DNA from: Begonia masoniana
Taxonomy: Eukaryota > Streptophyta > Magnoliopsida > Cucurbitales > Begoniaceae
Direction of reading: 5' to 3'
Assembly: GCA_022432975.1 (NCBI GenBank)
Contig: CM039508.1
Coordinates: 32,258,433-32,322,432 of the forward strand
Length of the DNA: 64,000 bases
Under the pieces are notes generated by a model. It worked only from the letters and a program-made list of their open reading frames with translations. It made no database searches and was not told where the DNA came from. Every line of letters begins with the position of its first letter. Within the stretch, counting starts at the first letter, position 1. Below are positions 10,971 to 22,668 of this stretch, piece after piece. Position numbers and translations under genes: made by a program.

Positions 10971-13166
10971 TGACGTCATCGGAAGATGTAATGACATCAT
11001 CAGCAGATACAGATAGTAAACATAATCGGCAGAATGTGATGACGTCAGCCGGAAGATGGATGACATCACCGGAAGATGCAGGCAATAAACGGAATCGGCA
11101 GAAGGTGATGACGTCAGCCGGAAGATGGATGACGTCAGCCGGTAAAAGTGTTTTAAAACAGGCGGAATTGCACTACTCACCGGTGGATTGAGTAAGACAA
11201 AATAGATGACGTCATCAGAAGATGTGATGATGTCATCAGCAGATATAGGCAGTAAACGTAATCAGAATGTTTGATGACGTCATCGGAAGATGTGATGACG
11301 TCATCGGAAGATAAAGTTAAACTGAAAGACAGATGAAACCGGCAGAAGTAACTAAGACTGATGAAATCAACTGTTCACCGGTGGATGAGATAAGACAAAA
11401 TGTGAACAGTGACTATCGGTGGATGCATTAAACGTGATCGGAAGATGCAGTTTTAAAAGGGGCAGAATTTGACAACTTTTGACAGGAAAACATATAGACA
11501 GAGAGCTTAAAGAACAGAAAACATGAAAGTTTCAGATTCTCAAACCAATTCAAAACATGGTTCTCGAGCACAACAGAAGGCATACAGGTTTCAGACCTTC
11601 ATTACACATGACAGATTTCAAGAAAACAAACTGCATGGATAGCTCTAAAATTCGAGACCATCCATGCATGGCCTAAAAAGGGAGAACTCAAGCAGTTCCA
11701 GAATGTTTTCAAGACATTTCACAGGAAACAACTAACAACTGTCAACATAGATTTAAAACTCGATCATCAGAACTTATACATTATATATATGTCCAACAGA
11801 ATTTCCTACAGAGTTTTTAAAACAAAACACAGGACCTCAACAGAGTTTTAAAACAAACACACCCGAATTTCAGAAGAGTTTACAGATATGAACATTACTT
11901 AAAAGACTAAGACTTAAACCTCAGGACAGAAAATTGTGTCTGACTGTAGCAACCACCCCCGAGAGCTCGAGCCACCAGCCACCTATTCATCAGATTGAGG
12001 CACAAAGTCCTCACGTTCGGGTTCAGTACCTACATCAGGGAGTTCACCTATGAGTCTAAAACTCAGTAAGAACATAATACAGATGCAGTGATGTAAAATG
12101 CTATGCATGCAATTTTCAGAATACAGTGACAGAACAGAACATTACGTTTCAGTGGCAGAGGGGTATAAGTGGGGCTTATAGGGGAACTGGCCAACAGTAG
12201 GTGCACTATCAGGCACAAACAGTAATACAGAACAGAACAGAAACAGATCTGGGGGCCAGTCCCCGTCCTACACTTAACCGGTACATTTCAGTCAGATTTT
12301 ATCTTGTTTAGTTTCAAACAGTGTACAGAAAACATTTGCATGTCTTTCAGAGAAAACGTGTATGCATGAACGGTGCTTGAACTTAAACAGGCAGGCAGCA
12401 GAAATAAGACAACAGAAAGTAAATCAAAGCCAGACATTTCAGAACATAATTCTAACTCCTCTACCCAGAACAACCCGAAAGAACAAAGAACCTAGTACCT
12501 CCGTGTTGTAGGGCCTTAGGGGCCAACCTACAGATATGAACTTACTTGTTTGCTGCAATGTAGAATGCTCGAATGTCCCTGGAACGCTCGGATCTGTTGC
12601 TGCAATGTAGAGAAATTAAACAAGTTGCAAATGCTAACAAATAACTTGGAAGATTATGCAGTAAACTCCATTCAGACATGTAGAAAACAACGAATGTGTT
12701 TCCATACAGAAACCGAGAGTTTTCTCCCAACTATCTTAACCTAAAACTTCAGCATAACCCATAGTTTTTGCTTGTCCAAATGTGTTAGCATTAGAAGATG
12801 TTTACCTTAGCGGAGGAGCAGAAAGGAATCTGAGAAGATCAAAGTAACTTCGATGGTTGTTTGTCGACATGAAGAGAGAATGCAGAGAGGAGAAAGGAGA
12901 GAGAGCAGAGAAGAGAAGTGAAGAGGGTTTCACGTAGGGGGAAGAACTTAACTTCTTCAACAAGCTACCACATGTCACTCAACCATTGGTTTTCTCCCAC
13001 CAACCTTAATTTCTCTCCAATTTACCCTTCCATGCATTTTAACTTAGTGTAATGCTTAGTTAAACATTAGTTTGGTTTTCCAACAAAACACATATTGCAT
13101 TTATATTAAATTAATCCCGAGAAATGGTTCAGGAAATAATTACATACAAAAAGGCCGGGTGTTACA
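10833..13166 (-). repeat. 3' LTR of E1
   Basis: On the plus strand it runs from TGTGACAGCCCC to GGGTGTTACA, so in element sense it starts TGTAACACCCGG. It is 2334 bp against 2390 bp for the other LTR. It keeps small TGACGTCA clusters (about 10970-11140 and 11275-11312). The extra partial copy 10113-10791 lies to its left. Confidence 0.9.
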
Positions 13167-13182
13167 TTCCACCCACCTTAAC
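13167..13182 (-). promoter_or_regulatory. Polypurine tract of E1
   Basis: In element sense the bases just before the 3' LTR are TTAAGGTGGGTGGAA. The same tract precedes the 3' LTRs of E2 and E3. It is the plus-strand DNA primer site. Confidence 0.8.
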
Positions 13183-13206
13183 AGAAATTTTGTCCTCAAA
13201 ATTTGC

Positions 13207-16200
13207 CTAAGCAAAGAGGTCCGGATACTGTGCTCTAACATCTGCTTGTCTTTCCCACGTGGCCTCCTCCACATCGTGGTTGTGCCATAACACTTTTACC
13301 AGTGGAACCACCTTGTTTCGCAATACTTTGAGTGACATATCCAATATCTGTATAGGCCTTTCTTCATATGTCAGCGTCGGCATGATATCAAAGTCCACCT
13401 GTTTTACGATCTGAGTTGGATCTATTACACATTTTCTCAGCATCGAAACATGGAAGACATTGTGAACTCCATCCATTGACGCCGGCAACTGTAGTCCGTA
13501 AGCCATGTTTCCCACACGCTTCAGGATGGGAAAAGGGCCAATGAACTGTGGGCTGAGCTTTCCTTTCTTACCGAATCTCATTAGGCCTTTGAAAGGTGAC
13601 ACTTTCAGGAATACCTCATCGCCCACAGCGAACTCTAAGTCTCTTCTTCTATTGTCCGCATAACTTTTCTGTATACTCTGAGCAATTCTTATTCGTTGTT
13701 TGATAGCAGCTATCACCTCGGACATCTGCTGTAATATCTCAAGGCCGATAAGCTTGGTTTCTCCGACCTCATCCCAACACAATGGGGATCTACACTTTCT
13801 GCCGTAGAGAGCTTCATATGGAGCCATGCCAATTGTAGCCTGGTAGTTATTGTTGTAAGTGAACTCCACAAGCAGTAGGTATCTACTCCAAGGAGCATGA
13901 AATTCCAGCACGCACGACCTTAACATATCCTCTAGTATTTGAATTGTTCTTTCAGACTGCCCGTCCGTCTGTGGATGAAATGCTGTGCTGAAGTCTAATC
14001 TAGTCCCCAAGGAGCTCTGCAAACTTTTCCAAAACCTGGAAGTGAATCTAGGATCCCGGTCCGAAACAATTGACACCGGAATACCATGCAGCTGGACAAT
14101 CTCACTAATATATAGCTCAGCATACTGATCCATGGAGAATGTCATCTTCACAGGTAGAAAATGGGCCGACTTTGTCAATCTGTCCACTATGACCCATATG
14201 CTATTGTGGCCTTTAGCTGTCCTTGGAAGGCCAACAACAAAGTCCATTGTGATGTTCTCCCACTTCCATTCGGGAATCGGAAGAGGCTGAAGCGTTCCAC
14301 TCGATCGTTGATGTTCAGCTTTTGCCTGTTGACATATCATACAAGACTCCACATACTTGGCCACTTCATTCTTCATATTCGGCCACCAGAAGTGAAGTTT
14401 CAAGTCTTGATACATCTTCGTGCTTCCAGGATGTACAGAGAAAGAAGATGAATGGGCTTCCGACAAGATGTGCTTCCGTAGCTCTTCGTCTTTCGGAACA
14501 TACCATCTGTTTTTGAACTTCAGAATTCCATCTCCCGAATAACTGAAATCGGAAAAAGCCATTGGTACCTTGCCCACCATATCAGCCATCTCCTTTGAAT
14601 TGATCTTCTGAGTTTCCTTAATTCGGTCCAAGACGGAGGGCCGTAGTGTTAAGTCTGCTAGTATGGCTGATAGCCCAGAAACTAACTCCATATCGAACTT
14701 CTGTATCTCCGTCCTCAAAGGCATAGATACAGCTGACATTACTGGTTGCATAGTAGCTGGCATCCTGCTTAGCGCATCAGCCACCACATTAGCTTTACCC
14801 GGGTGGTATTTAATCTCAACGTCGTAGTCTTTCACAAATTCTAACCACCGTCTTTGTCTCATGTTTAGTTCTTTCTGGGTAAAGATGTACTTCAGGCTCT
14901 TGTGATCAGAAAACACCTCACAGGATTGTCCGTACAAGTGGTGTCTCCATACTTTCAGCGCATACACAACTGCCGCTAACTCAAGATCGTGAGTAGGGTA
15001 GTTTTGTTCATGGTTCTTCAATTGTCTGGATGCGTATGCCACTATTTTCCCTTCTTGCATTAGTACACATCCCAAGCAAATCTTTGACGCATCACAGTAT
15101 ACGCTGAATTAACCGTCTTCAACTGGCAATACTAACAGAGGAGCAGTGGTTAATTTCTGCTTAAGTGTCTGAAAGCTCACCTCACATGCTTCAGACCACT
15201 TGAACTTGATTTCCTTCCTCGTTAAGCTGGTCATAGGTTTCGCTATCACCGAAAATCCTTTGATAAACTTTCTGTAATAACCAGCTAACTCGATAAAGCT
15301 CCGTACCTCACTGGCATTCCTCGGCCTTGGCCATTCTTTCACTGCCAGAATCTTGGCTGGATCCACGGACACTTCTTCTGCCGACACCACATGGCCTAGG
15401 AAGTTAATCCTGCTCAACCAGAACTCGCACTTCGACAGTTTTGCATACAACTGGTGCTGTTTCAGAGTCGACAGCACAATTGCCAAGTGCTCCTCATGCT
15501 CGGCCTCACTTCTAGAGTAAACCAGGATGTCGTCGATGAAGACGATTACAAATTTATCCAAGAAGTCCTGGAATATCCTGTTCATCAAGTCCATAAATGC
15601 CGCCGGAGCATTAGTTAACCCGAACGACATCACCAAGAACTCGTAATGCCCATACCGGGTCCTGAAGGCGTTCTTTGGAATATCATCTGCTCTAACCTTC
15701 AACTGGTAATAACCGGAGCGCAAGTCAATCTTAGAAAATACCCGAGCCCCTTGTAGCTGGTCGAATAAATCATCGATTCTTGGCAACGGGTACTTATTCT
15801 TGATCGTTAACTTGTTCAGCTCACGGTAGTCAATACACATCCGTAGGGACCCATTCTTCTTCTTAACAAACAAGATGGGAGCACCCCACGGAGAAAAACT
15901 AGGGCGCACAAAACCCTTATCCACCAATTCCTTTAGCTGAGCCTTCAACTCCCTCAGCTCAATCGGTGCCATACGGTACGGATTCTTCGATACTGGTTCA
16001 GCACCAGGATACACATTGATCTCGAACTCGATCTCACGATCAGGTGGCAATCCCGGTAAGTCATCCAGGAAGATCTCTGAGAAGTCTCGAACTACCGGAA
16101 TATTTTGAAGTTCCACCTCACCTTGTCTTTGAACATCTACTACGTGGGCAAGGAATCCGACACCTCCTAACCTCATCAGCTGTTGAGCTTTCAAGGTGGA

Positions 16201-16812
16201 TATAACAGGCATACTATGTTTCTTTGGTATTGCCTGATAGGAGAACTCTACTTCGTTCGGGCGCTTAAAAGTCACGAGCCTAGACCTACAGTCGATTGTG
16301 GCATGATGTCTAAATACCCAGTCCATCCCCAGAATCACTTCGTATCTTTTCATACTGATGACGATAAGATTGGCATACAATTTCTGGTCTCCAACTGACA
16401 CTATATCACCCTGCACTGCCTGCTCGGAGTGCATAAACTCTCCGGATGGTAGCATAACACTGTAGGGCTGATCTGACGATGCAAGGCACAAGTTCTCCCT
16501 ACCCACAAAGTCCATGGCCACAAATGAATGAGTGGTCCCCGTGTCTAACAAAGTATATGCAGGTATGTCACACACCAAAATTGTACCTGTAATTGCTGTG
16601 TGCAGATCAACATCATCAACATCCTCCATCATTGCAAAGACTCTTGGCACGGCCTGATTTTGTCTCGTGTCGGGTATCGGGCAATCACGGACGTGATGGC
16701 CTCCTTTGCCACATCGGAAACAGCCACCCGTAAGAAGCCTGCATTCACCCTTGTGACTTTTCTGGCATCGTTGGCATACGGTGAGCTGAGGATCTCCCAT
16801 CGGTCTCTTCCC
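13207..16812 (-). pseudogene. pol polyprotein (PR-RT-RNase H-INT-chromodomain) of E1, one internal stop
   Basis: The frame is open from 16812 to 13207 except for one TAA at 15109-15111, between RT and RNase H. From the Met at 16800: CCHC zinc knuckle at residues 27-40, protease motif DTGTT at 86-90, then RT with FIDDILVYS. After the stop, in the same frame, come RNase H (DASK, then [15 protein letters not shown]), the integrase HHCC zinc finger, the DDE core ([16 protein letters not shown]), a GPF motif and a Tekay-type chromodomain ending QYPDLFA. Apart from the stop no domain is missing. Function would be element replication and integration in the nucleus and virus-like particle. Confidence 0.93.
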
Positions 16813-17646
16813 TTAGTCTGGGTAAGTGATGGTCTCATTGGGCCTCTTAATGCCCATGTTTTGTTGCTGCTGAGGTTGAAAATTTTGGCCTCTTTGCTGT
16901 TGCTGTTGTTGTTGTTGAGGAACATTTCTAATAATCCCTCTTGGTGGTTCTCTCTGTCTCTGGGACTTCATTTCTAAGGCCTCTAACTGATAAGCCTTGG
17001 CCACCACCTTCACATATGGTGCCTCATCAAACCCTCCGGTTGTGATTCCTCACAGAAGGTCCATCTTCAACCCTTGAATGAACTAGTGTACCTTGTTCTC
17101 ATCGGTGGCCACCAGGTGTGTTGCATATCGGGATAATGACTCAAATTTCTGAACATATTCAGCCACTGATCCATACTGTCGCAGCCGAGAGAATTCATGC
17201 AATTTCTCCTTCCTCACTCCACGGTCAAAGTATTTCTCGTAGAAGATTCTCTTGAACCCTTCCCAACTTAATGCCACGGTAGTCGACTGCACTGTGTCCC
17301 ACCAAAATCCAGCACTTTTGGTAAGATAGAATGTGGCACAAACAACTTTCTTGTTGTCTTCTACCTCTGCATAACTGAACATCTTCTCTATCGTTCGAAT
17401 CTAAATCTCCGCGCGGGTCGGGTCTGTAGATAGTCCATCAAATGAAGGCGACTGGAGTCGCTGGAATCTATCTCAACTGTTGTCTCGCGGCGCATTATCA
17501 CGATTGTTATTCCCATGATTATTGTTTCTATCATCTTCTCGGGCCATCATGCGTTCAACCATGCGTGACTGTGCACCCACCAGTTCGGTTAGTCGGTCTA
17601 TGGCACGAGAGCTTTCACTTGACTATTCTTGACGTCCTCTCACCAT
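16813..17646 (-). pseudogene. gag pseudogene of E1
   Basis: The start ATG lies at 17646-17644 (MVRG). The capsid core includes FWWDTVQSTT and KYFDRGVRKEK, followed by a glutamine-rich linker near 16880-16925. In-frame stops occur soon after the start, near 17402, near 17087, near 17055 and at 16813-16815 just before the knuckle. Comparison with E2 gag suggests single-base changes such as CGA to TGA and TGG to TAG. The frame is otherwise continuous with pol, so gag and pol were probably one open frame. The nonsense codons, not large deletions, inactivate it. Confidence 0.85.
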
Positions 17647-17791
17647 TTCTAATAAACCCTATAAACAGAATAACCTAATTTAATAAACATAAACTTTTTA
17701 CAGAACATTAGACACTTACAGTTGGTGGAGCGATATCACGTGGCGGGTTGCGCAGTCAGACATTTTACAGAATCATTTTTAAAACCTTGTC

Positions 17792-17803
17792 TCTCTGATA
17801 CAA
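17792..17803 (-). promoter_or_regulatory. Primer-binding site of E1 (initiator-Met tRNA type, degraded)
   Basis: In element sense, just after the 5' LTR, the sequence reads TTGTATCAGAGA, two mismatches from the TGGTATCAGAGC seen in E2. The following GACAAGG is shared. It primes minus-strand DNA synthesis from tRNA-iMet. Confidence 0.75.
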
Positions 17804-17807
17804 TAAC

Positions 17808-20197
17808 TGTGACAGCCCCAGACCCGATCGGGCCGAGGAGCCATCACTCCGGGACATTTACAGAAACGGGGACTATTTTTTTTTTTTATAAACCGACTGA
17901 GCTTTTAAAAACAAACCCTTAAAACTTCTTAGATTAAAACAGGAAGACGTAGGCGGAAGACTTAGGGGGAAGATGTGGATGACATCATCAGAAGATGTAA
18001 TGACATCATCGACAGATACAGATAGTAAACGTAATCGGCAGAAGGTGATGACGTCAGCCGGAAGATGGATGACGTCACCGAAAGATGCAGGCAATAAACG
18101 GAATCGGCAGAAGGTTATGATGTCAGCCGGAAGATGGATGACGTCAGCCGGTAGAAGTGTTTTAAAACAGGCAGAATTGCACTACTCACCGGTGGATTGA
18201 GTAAGACAAAATAGATGACATCATCAGAAGATGTGATGATGTCATCAGCAGATATAGGCAGTAAACGTAATCAGAATGTTTGATGACGTCATCGGAAGAT
18301 GTGATGACGTCATCGGAAGATGTGATGACGTCATCGGAAGATAAAGTTAAACTGAGAGACAGATGAAACCGGCAGAAGTAACTAAGACTGATGAAATCAA
18401 CTGTTCACCAGTGGATGAGATAAGACAAAATGTGAACAGTGACTATCGGTGGATGCATTAAACGTGATCGGAAGATGCAGTTTTAAAAAGGGGCAGAATT
18501 TGACAACTTTTGACAGGAAAACATATAGACAGAGAGCTTAAAGAACAGAAAACATGAAAGTCTCAGATTCTCAAACCAATTCAAAACATGGTTCTCGAGC
18601 ACAACTCAAGGCATACAGGTTTCAGACCTTCATTACACATGACATATTTCAAGAAAACAAACTGCATGGATAGCTCTAAAATTCGAGACCATCCATGCAT
18701 GGCCTAAAAAGGGAGAACTCAAGCAGTTCCAGAATGTTTTCAAGACATTTCACAGGAAACAACTAACAACTGTCAACATAGATTTAAAACTCGATCATCA
18801 GAACTTATACATTATATATATGTCCAACAGAATTTCCTACAGAGTTTTTAAAACAAAACACAGGACCTCAACAGAGTTTTAAAACAAACACACCCGAATT
18901 TCAGAAGAGTTTACAGATATGAACATTACTTAAAAGACTAAGACTTAAACCTCAGGACAGAAAATTGTGTCTGACTGTAGCAACCACCCCCGAGAGCTCG
19001 AGCCACCAGCCACCTATTCATCAGATTGAGGCACAAAGTCCTCACGTTCGGGTTCAGTACCTACATCAGGGAGTTCACCTATGAGTCTAAAACTCAGTAA
19101 GAACATAATACAGATGCAGTGATGTAAAATGCTATGCATGCAATTTTCAGAATACAGTGACAGAACAGAACATTACGTTTCAGTGGCAGAGGGGTATAAG
19201 TGGGGCTTATAGGGGAACTGGCCAACAGTAGGTGCACTATCAGGCACAAACAGTAATACAGAACAGAACAAAAACAGATATGGGGGCCAGTCCCCGTCCG
19301 ACACTTAACCAGTACATTTCAGTCAGATTTTATCTTGTTTAGTTTCAAACAGTGTATAGAAAACATTTGCATGTCTTTCAGAGAAAACGTGTATGCATGA
19401 ACGGTGCTTGAACTTAAACAGGCAGGCAGCAGAAATAAGACAACAGAAAGTAAATCAAAGCCAGACATTTCAGAACATAACTCTAACTCCTCTACCCAGA
19501 ACAACCCGACAGAACAGAGAACCTAGTACCTCCGTGTTGTAGGGCCGTAACGGCCAACCTACAGATATGAACTTACCTATTTGCTGCAATGTAGAATGCT
19601 CGAATGTCCCTGGAACGCTCGGATCTGTTGCTGCAATGTAGAGAAATTAAACAAGTTGCAAATGCTAACAAATAACTTGGAAGATTATGCAGTAAACTCC
19701 ATTCAGACATGTAGAAAACAACGAATGTGTTTCCATACAGAAACCGAGAGTTTTCTCCCAACTATCTTAACCTAAAACTTCAGCATAACCCATAGTTTTT
19801 GCTTGTCCAAATGTGTTAGCATTAGAAGATGTTTACCTTAGCGGAGGAGCAGAAAGGAATCTGAGAAGATCAAAGTAACTTCGATGGTTGTTGGTCGACA
19901 GGAAGAGAGAATGCAGAGAGGAGAAAGGAGAGAGAGCAGAGAAGAGAAGTGAAGAGGGTTTCACGTAGGGGGAAGAACTTAACTTCTTCAACAAGCTGCC
20001 ACATGTCACTCAACCATTAGTTTTCTCCCACCAACCTTAATTTCTCTCCAATTTACCCTTCCATGCATTTTAACTTAGTGTAATGCTTAGTTAAACATTA
20101 GTTTGGTTTTCCAACAAAACACATATTGCATTTATATTAAATTAATCCCGAGAAATGGTTCGGGAAATAATTACATACAAAAAGGCCGGGTGTTACA
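17808..20197 (-). repeat. 5' LTR of E1
   Basis: A 2390-bp LTR with the same ends as 10833-13166 and only scattered differences from it. In element sense it drives transcription of E1. Near the PBS side it has a repeat-rich strip (17985-18340) with TGACGTCA copies, three of them at 21-bp spacing at 18283-18340. This is the presumed seed state of the large array in the other LTR. Confidence 0.92.
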
Positions 20198-20202
20198 ATC
20201 AC

Positions 20203-20928
20203 ACACGAAGAGGCGAGACCAGCTCAGTGAGTTCTTATGTTACCACCGCTTTCCTTCTCCCTCCTTCCTAAATGCATGCTTAAAAAAAATAGTTATAAAA
20301 TAATGCTATGCATGTACAAAACATGTACTCACCCATGAAATTTGTATTTAAAATTCAATGAGTTCAAATCAATACAATTGATTATTGAAAATCAATTATG
20401 CTCAATTAAATGAAAAATTGTCCTTCAACTTGTTACCGTTCTATATTTCAATAAATATTTGAAATAAACCATTCAATATAAATCGAATTTAAACATCATT
20501 CAAGAAAACCAAAAATAAATGATTTTCACAATTTCTTATTCGTTTTTCATAAAAACGATATCAGTTCCTCACTTTAACATCAATCAAATCTTCATTCAAT
20601 TTACCTAAAAATCCCAATCTATCCAGATCTAAACGGAATTGAAATCTATCTCTACCTATCAAGGCAATAAAGTCTAAAACTAGCTATTGTAATCGTTAGA
20701 AATATTTACTGTATGTCGATGTCACCTATTTTCCTAAAATCTCCACCGACCCCAACAATTTCTACGTCAAAACACTCATTTTGACACGCTGATCACTTTA
20801 CTCTAAAGGACGGATCGACGATTTGCACATCTACCACTCCTTTTTTCCTCTCTTCTCTCACGGTTCCTCGTCGGTTCTTTCTTTTTCTCCCTCTATGCAA
20901 CTTTCTTTTCCCTCTCTTAAAGTTCTTT
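20203..20928. other. Flank of E1, no gene recognised
   Basis: AT-rich sequence continuing the DNA left of 10108 once E1 is removed. I see no long frame, RNA gene or clean element end. It may be part of an older LTR. Confidence 0.4.
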
Positions 20929-21180
20929 TGTAACGGCCACAGCCCCAGTCCAGGCCCACAGCCCGCAGGCCCAGAAGGCCCAGCACCGGTGACCCAGAAG
21001 CCGCGCATCACTGCCACGTGAATCCCCTCAGGGCCAACCACGTGTACTCACGATCTTCCCACCCCCTGCAGTGGGTTTTTGCCTTCCTCCCCACTCGAAA
21101 CCAGTCCCTCAGGGCCTTGCCGGTGCTGGGCCTTCTGGGCCTGCGGGCTGTGGGCCTGGACCGGGGCTGTGGCCGTTACA
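20929..21180. repeat. Snap-back SINE copy: palindromic, two inverted tails
   Basis: Both ends carry the same tail: TGTAACGGCCACAGCCCC on the left and its reverse complement GGGGCTGTGGCCGTTACA on the right. The inverted arms are about 60 bp, joined by SINE body sequence shared with the copy at 21215-21443. The tRNA-like head of a normal copy is missing, replaced by an inverted tail. No TSD was found. It could form a strong hairpin if transcribed. Confidence 0.7.
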
Positions 21181-21206
21181 AAGTCGCCTTTTTTTTAGCC
21201 GTCGCC

Positions 21207-21444
21207 TTTTTTTTGTAACGGCCACACCCCCCGGTCCAGGCCCACAGCCCTCAGGCCCAGAAGGCCCAGCACCGGCGAGGCCAGAAGCCGCGCATCACTG
21301 CCACGTGAATCCCTTCAGGGCCAACCACGTGTACTCACGATCTTCCCGCCCCCTGCAGCGGGTTTTTACCTTCCTCCCCACTCGAACCCAGGCCCTCAGG
21401 GACAAGCACCCAGGCTACGAATGAGGAGTACCACTGAGCTATCT
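21207..21444 (-). mobile_element. tRNA-derived SINE
   Basis: On the minus strand the head contains a box A match TAGCTCAGTGG (21431-21441) and a box B match GGGTTCGAG (21381-21389), the internal RNA polymerase III promoter. The body follows, and it ends GTTACA plus an A-run (T-run on the plus strand, 21207-21214). Length is about 235 bp. The body is shared with the snap-back copy just to the left. The family name is unknown to me. A decayed transposon fragment with chance tRNA boxes is a less likely reading. Confidence 0.65.
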
Positions 21445-22109
21445 TGTAACGCCCCCGAACCCACCCTGGCTCGGAGCGCTACTTGGCTCACGCTAACCCC
21501 AATAATTTAGATGAAATCATACACGGCAACATTTAAAACTAAATCTCCTAATGCTTACTTAAGTCATACCTAGCTGCCTAGACTCACTAATTCTTCTTAA
21601 TTTTAACCTTTAAGCACCACGGCGTCCTTCCCGAAAATTTCGGCAAAGTAACGCCTGAAAATGGCGCCTCCAAAATGCTAGGTACCTGCAATAAATTAAT
21701 CCCCAAACAGATCCAGAATACTCCTAACCAACTATCCAGCATACGGCATGAGAAATCTCCAAATAGCAGTAAAGAGGGAAACTAAAATACAAACATTCCT
21801 CAGTGAAGAAAATCCACAGTACAGGGCGACACATCACCCTTAACTATGATTATATACACCAAATACAAATAGCTATGCAATAACTCTAAAACCAACATCA
21901 ACCAAATAGACAACTCTACAAACCACCAAAATAATTGTAAATTATACACGACCCCAAAATACTGTTCCACCCACGTCTTTCCGAAGATCATGGTCGAGGC
22001 GCTCCGACAATTGCCCGCACCAGCATACTGCGTACATCATCGACTGTGTCCCAATCCTAGCTTTCCTCGTAGCTCTAACCTGTACTCCTGTCGTCACCTA
22101 CACCACAGA

Positions 22110-22131
22110 ACACACACACACACACACACAC
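22110..22131. repeat. (AC)n microsatellite
   Basis: About eleven uninterrupted AC units inside the 2.7-kb LTR. Confidence 0.95.
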
Positions 22132-22227
22132 GTAAGCTTACGCTTAGCAAGTAGGGAGTAACAAATGAGACAACAACACAATGCAATCAACCTAACCCAT
22201 GCAGTTTCTACCACTCAGTTGTATTTA

Positions 22228-22668
22228 TTTGCTGTTCATTACTTTAATCGTTTCATAAGCCGTGTGATTTGAGTAGGCACACATCCCATAACCGTCTAGG
22301 ACGGCCAAACTCAGAATCACCAGAGGAAGACCAGACAGCTCACATCCCATAACCGTCTAGGATGGCCATGCATAATCTCCCTCGTCGATCGTAGAATCCT
22401 ATAACCGTCTAGGAATTCATACTCACGACATTTACGTATTTTAGCGTTTGTTTACTGTTCGTTATTTTAATCATTTCATAAGCCGTGTGATTTGAGTAGG
22501 CACACATCCCATAACCGTCTAGGACGGCCAAACTCAGAATCACCAGAGCAAGCCCAAACAGCTCACATCCCATAACCGTCTAGGATGGCCATACATGATC
22601 TCCCTCGTCGATCGTAGAATCCTATAACCGTCTAGGAATTCATACTCACGACATTTACGTATTTTTAA
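22228..22668. repeat. About 223-bp tandem duplication in the 2.7-kb LTR
   Basis: Two copies offset by 223 bp share TTTCATAAGCCGTGTGATTT, CATAACCGTCTAGGA and CATACTCACGACATTTACG in the same order. A few substitutions separate them. Within each copy CATAACCGTCTAGGA-like sequence occurs three times. Confidence 0.85.

Larger units (their letters stand above)
10113..20197 (-). mobile_element. Ty3/gypsy Tekay chromovirus E1, full length, TSD ATCAC
   Basis: A complete minus-strand LTR retrotransposon: 5' LTR 17808-20197, PBS, gag, pol, polypurine tract, 3' LTR. ATCAC flanks it at 20198-20202 on the right and at both 10108-10112 and 10828-10832 on the left. The left copy is doubled because a 721-bp segment spanning the flank-LTR junction is duplicated, so the original left edge is probably 10833. 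The integrase C-terminus matches the Tekay/Del chromodomain pattern ([16 protein letters not shown]). The two LTRs are very similar outside the array, so insertion looks fairly recent. Nonsense codons in gag and pol make it non-autonomous now. Confidence 0.92.

Noticed and set aside
14161..14516. Plus-strand frames opposite E1 pol
   Set aside because: Shadows of the well-supported minus-strand integrase frame.
21381..21441. A genuine tRNA gene on the minus strand
   Set aside because: Box A and box B are present, but no cloverleaf acceptor stem or plausible anticodon arm could be laid out. A SINE head fits better.
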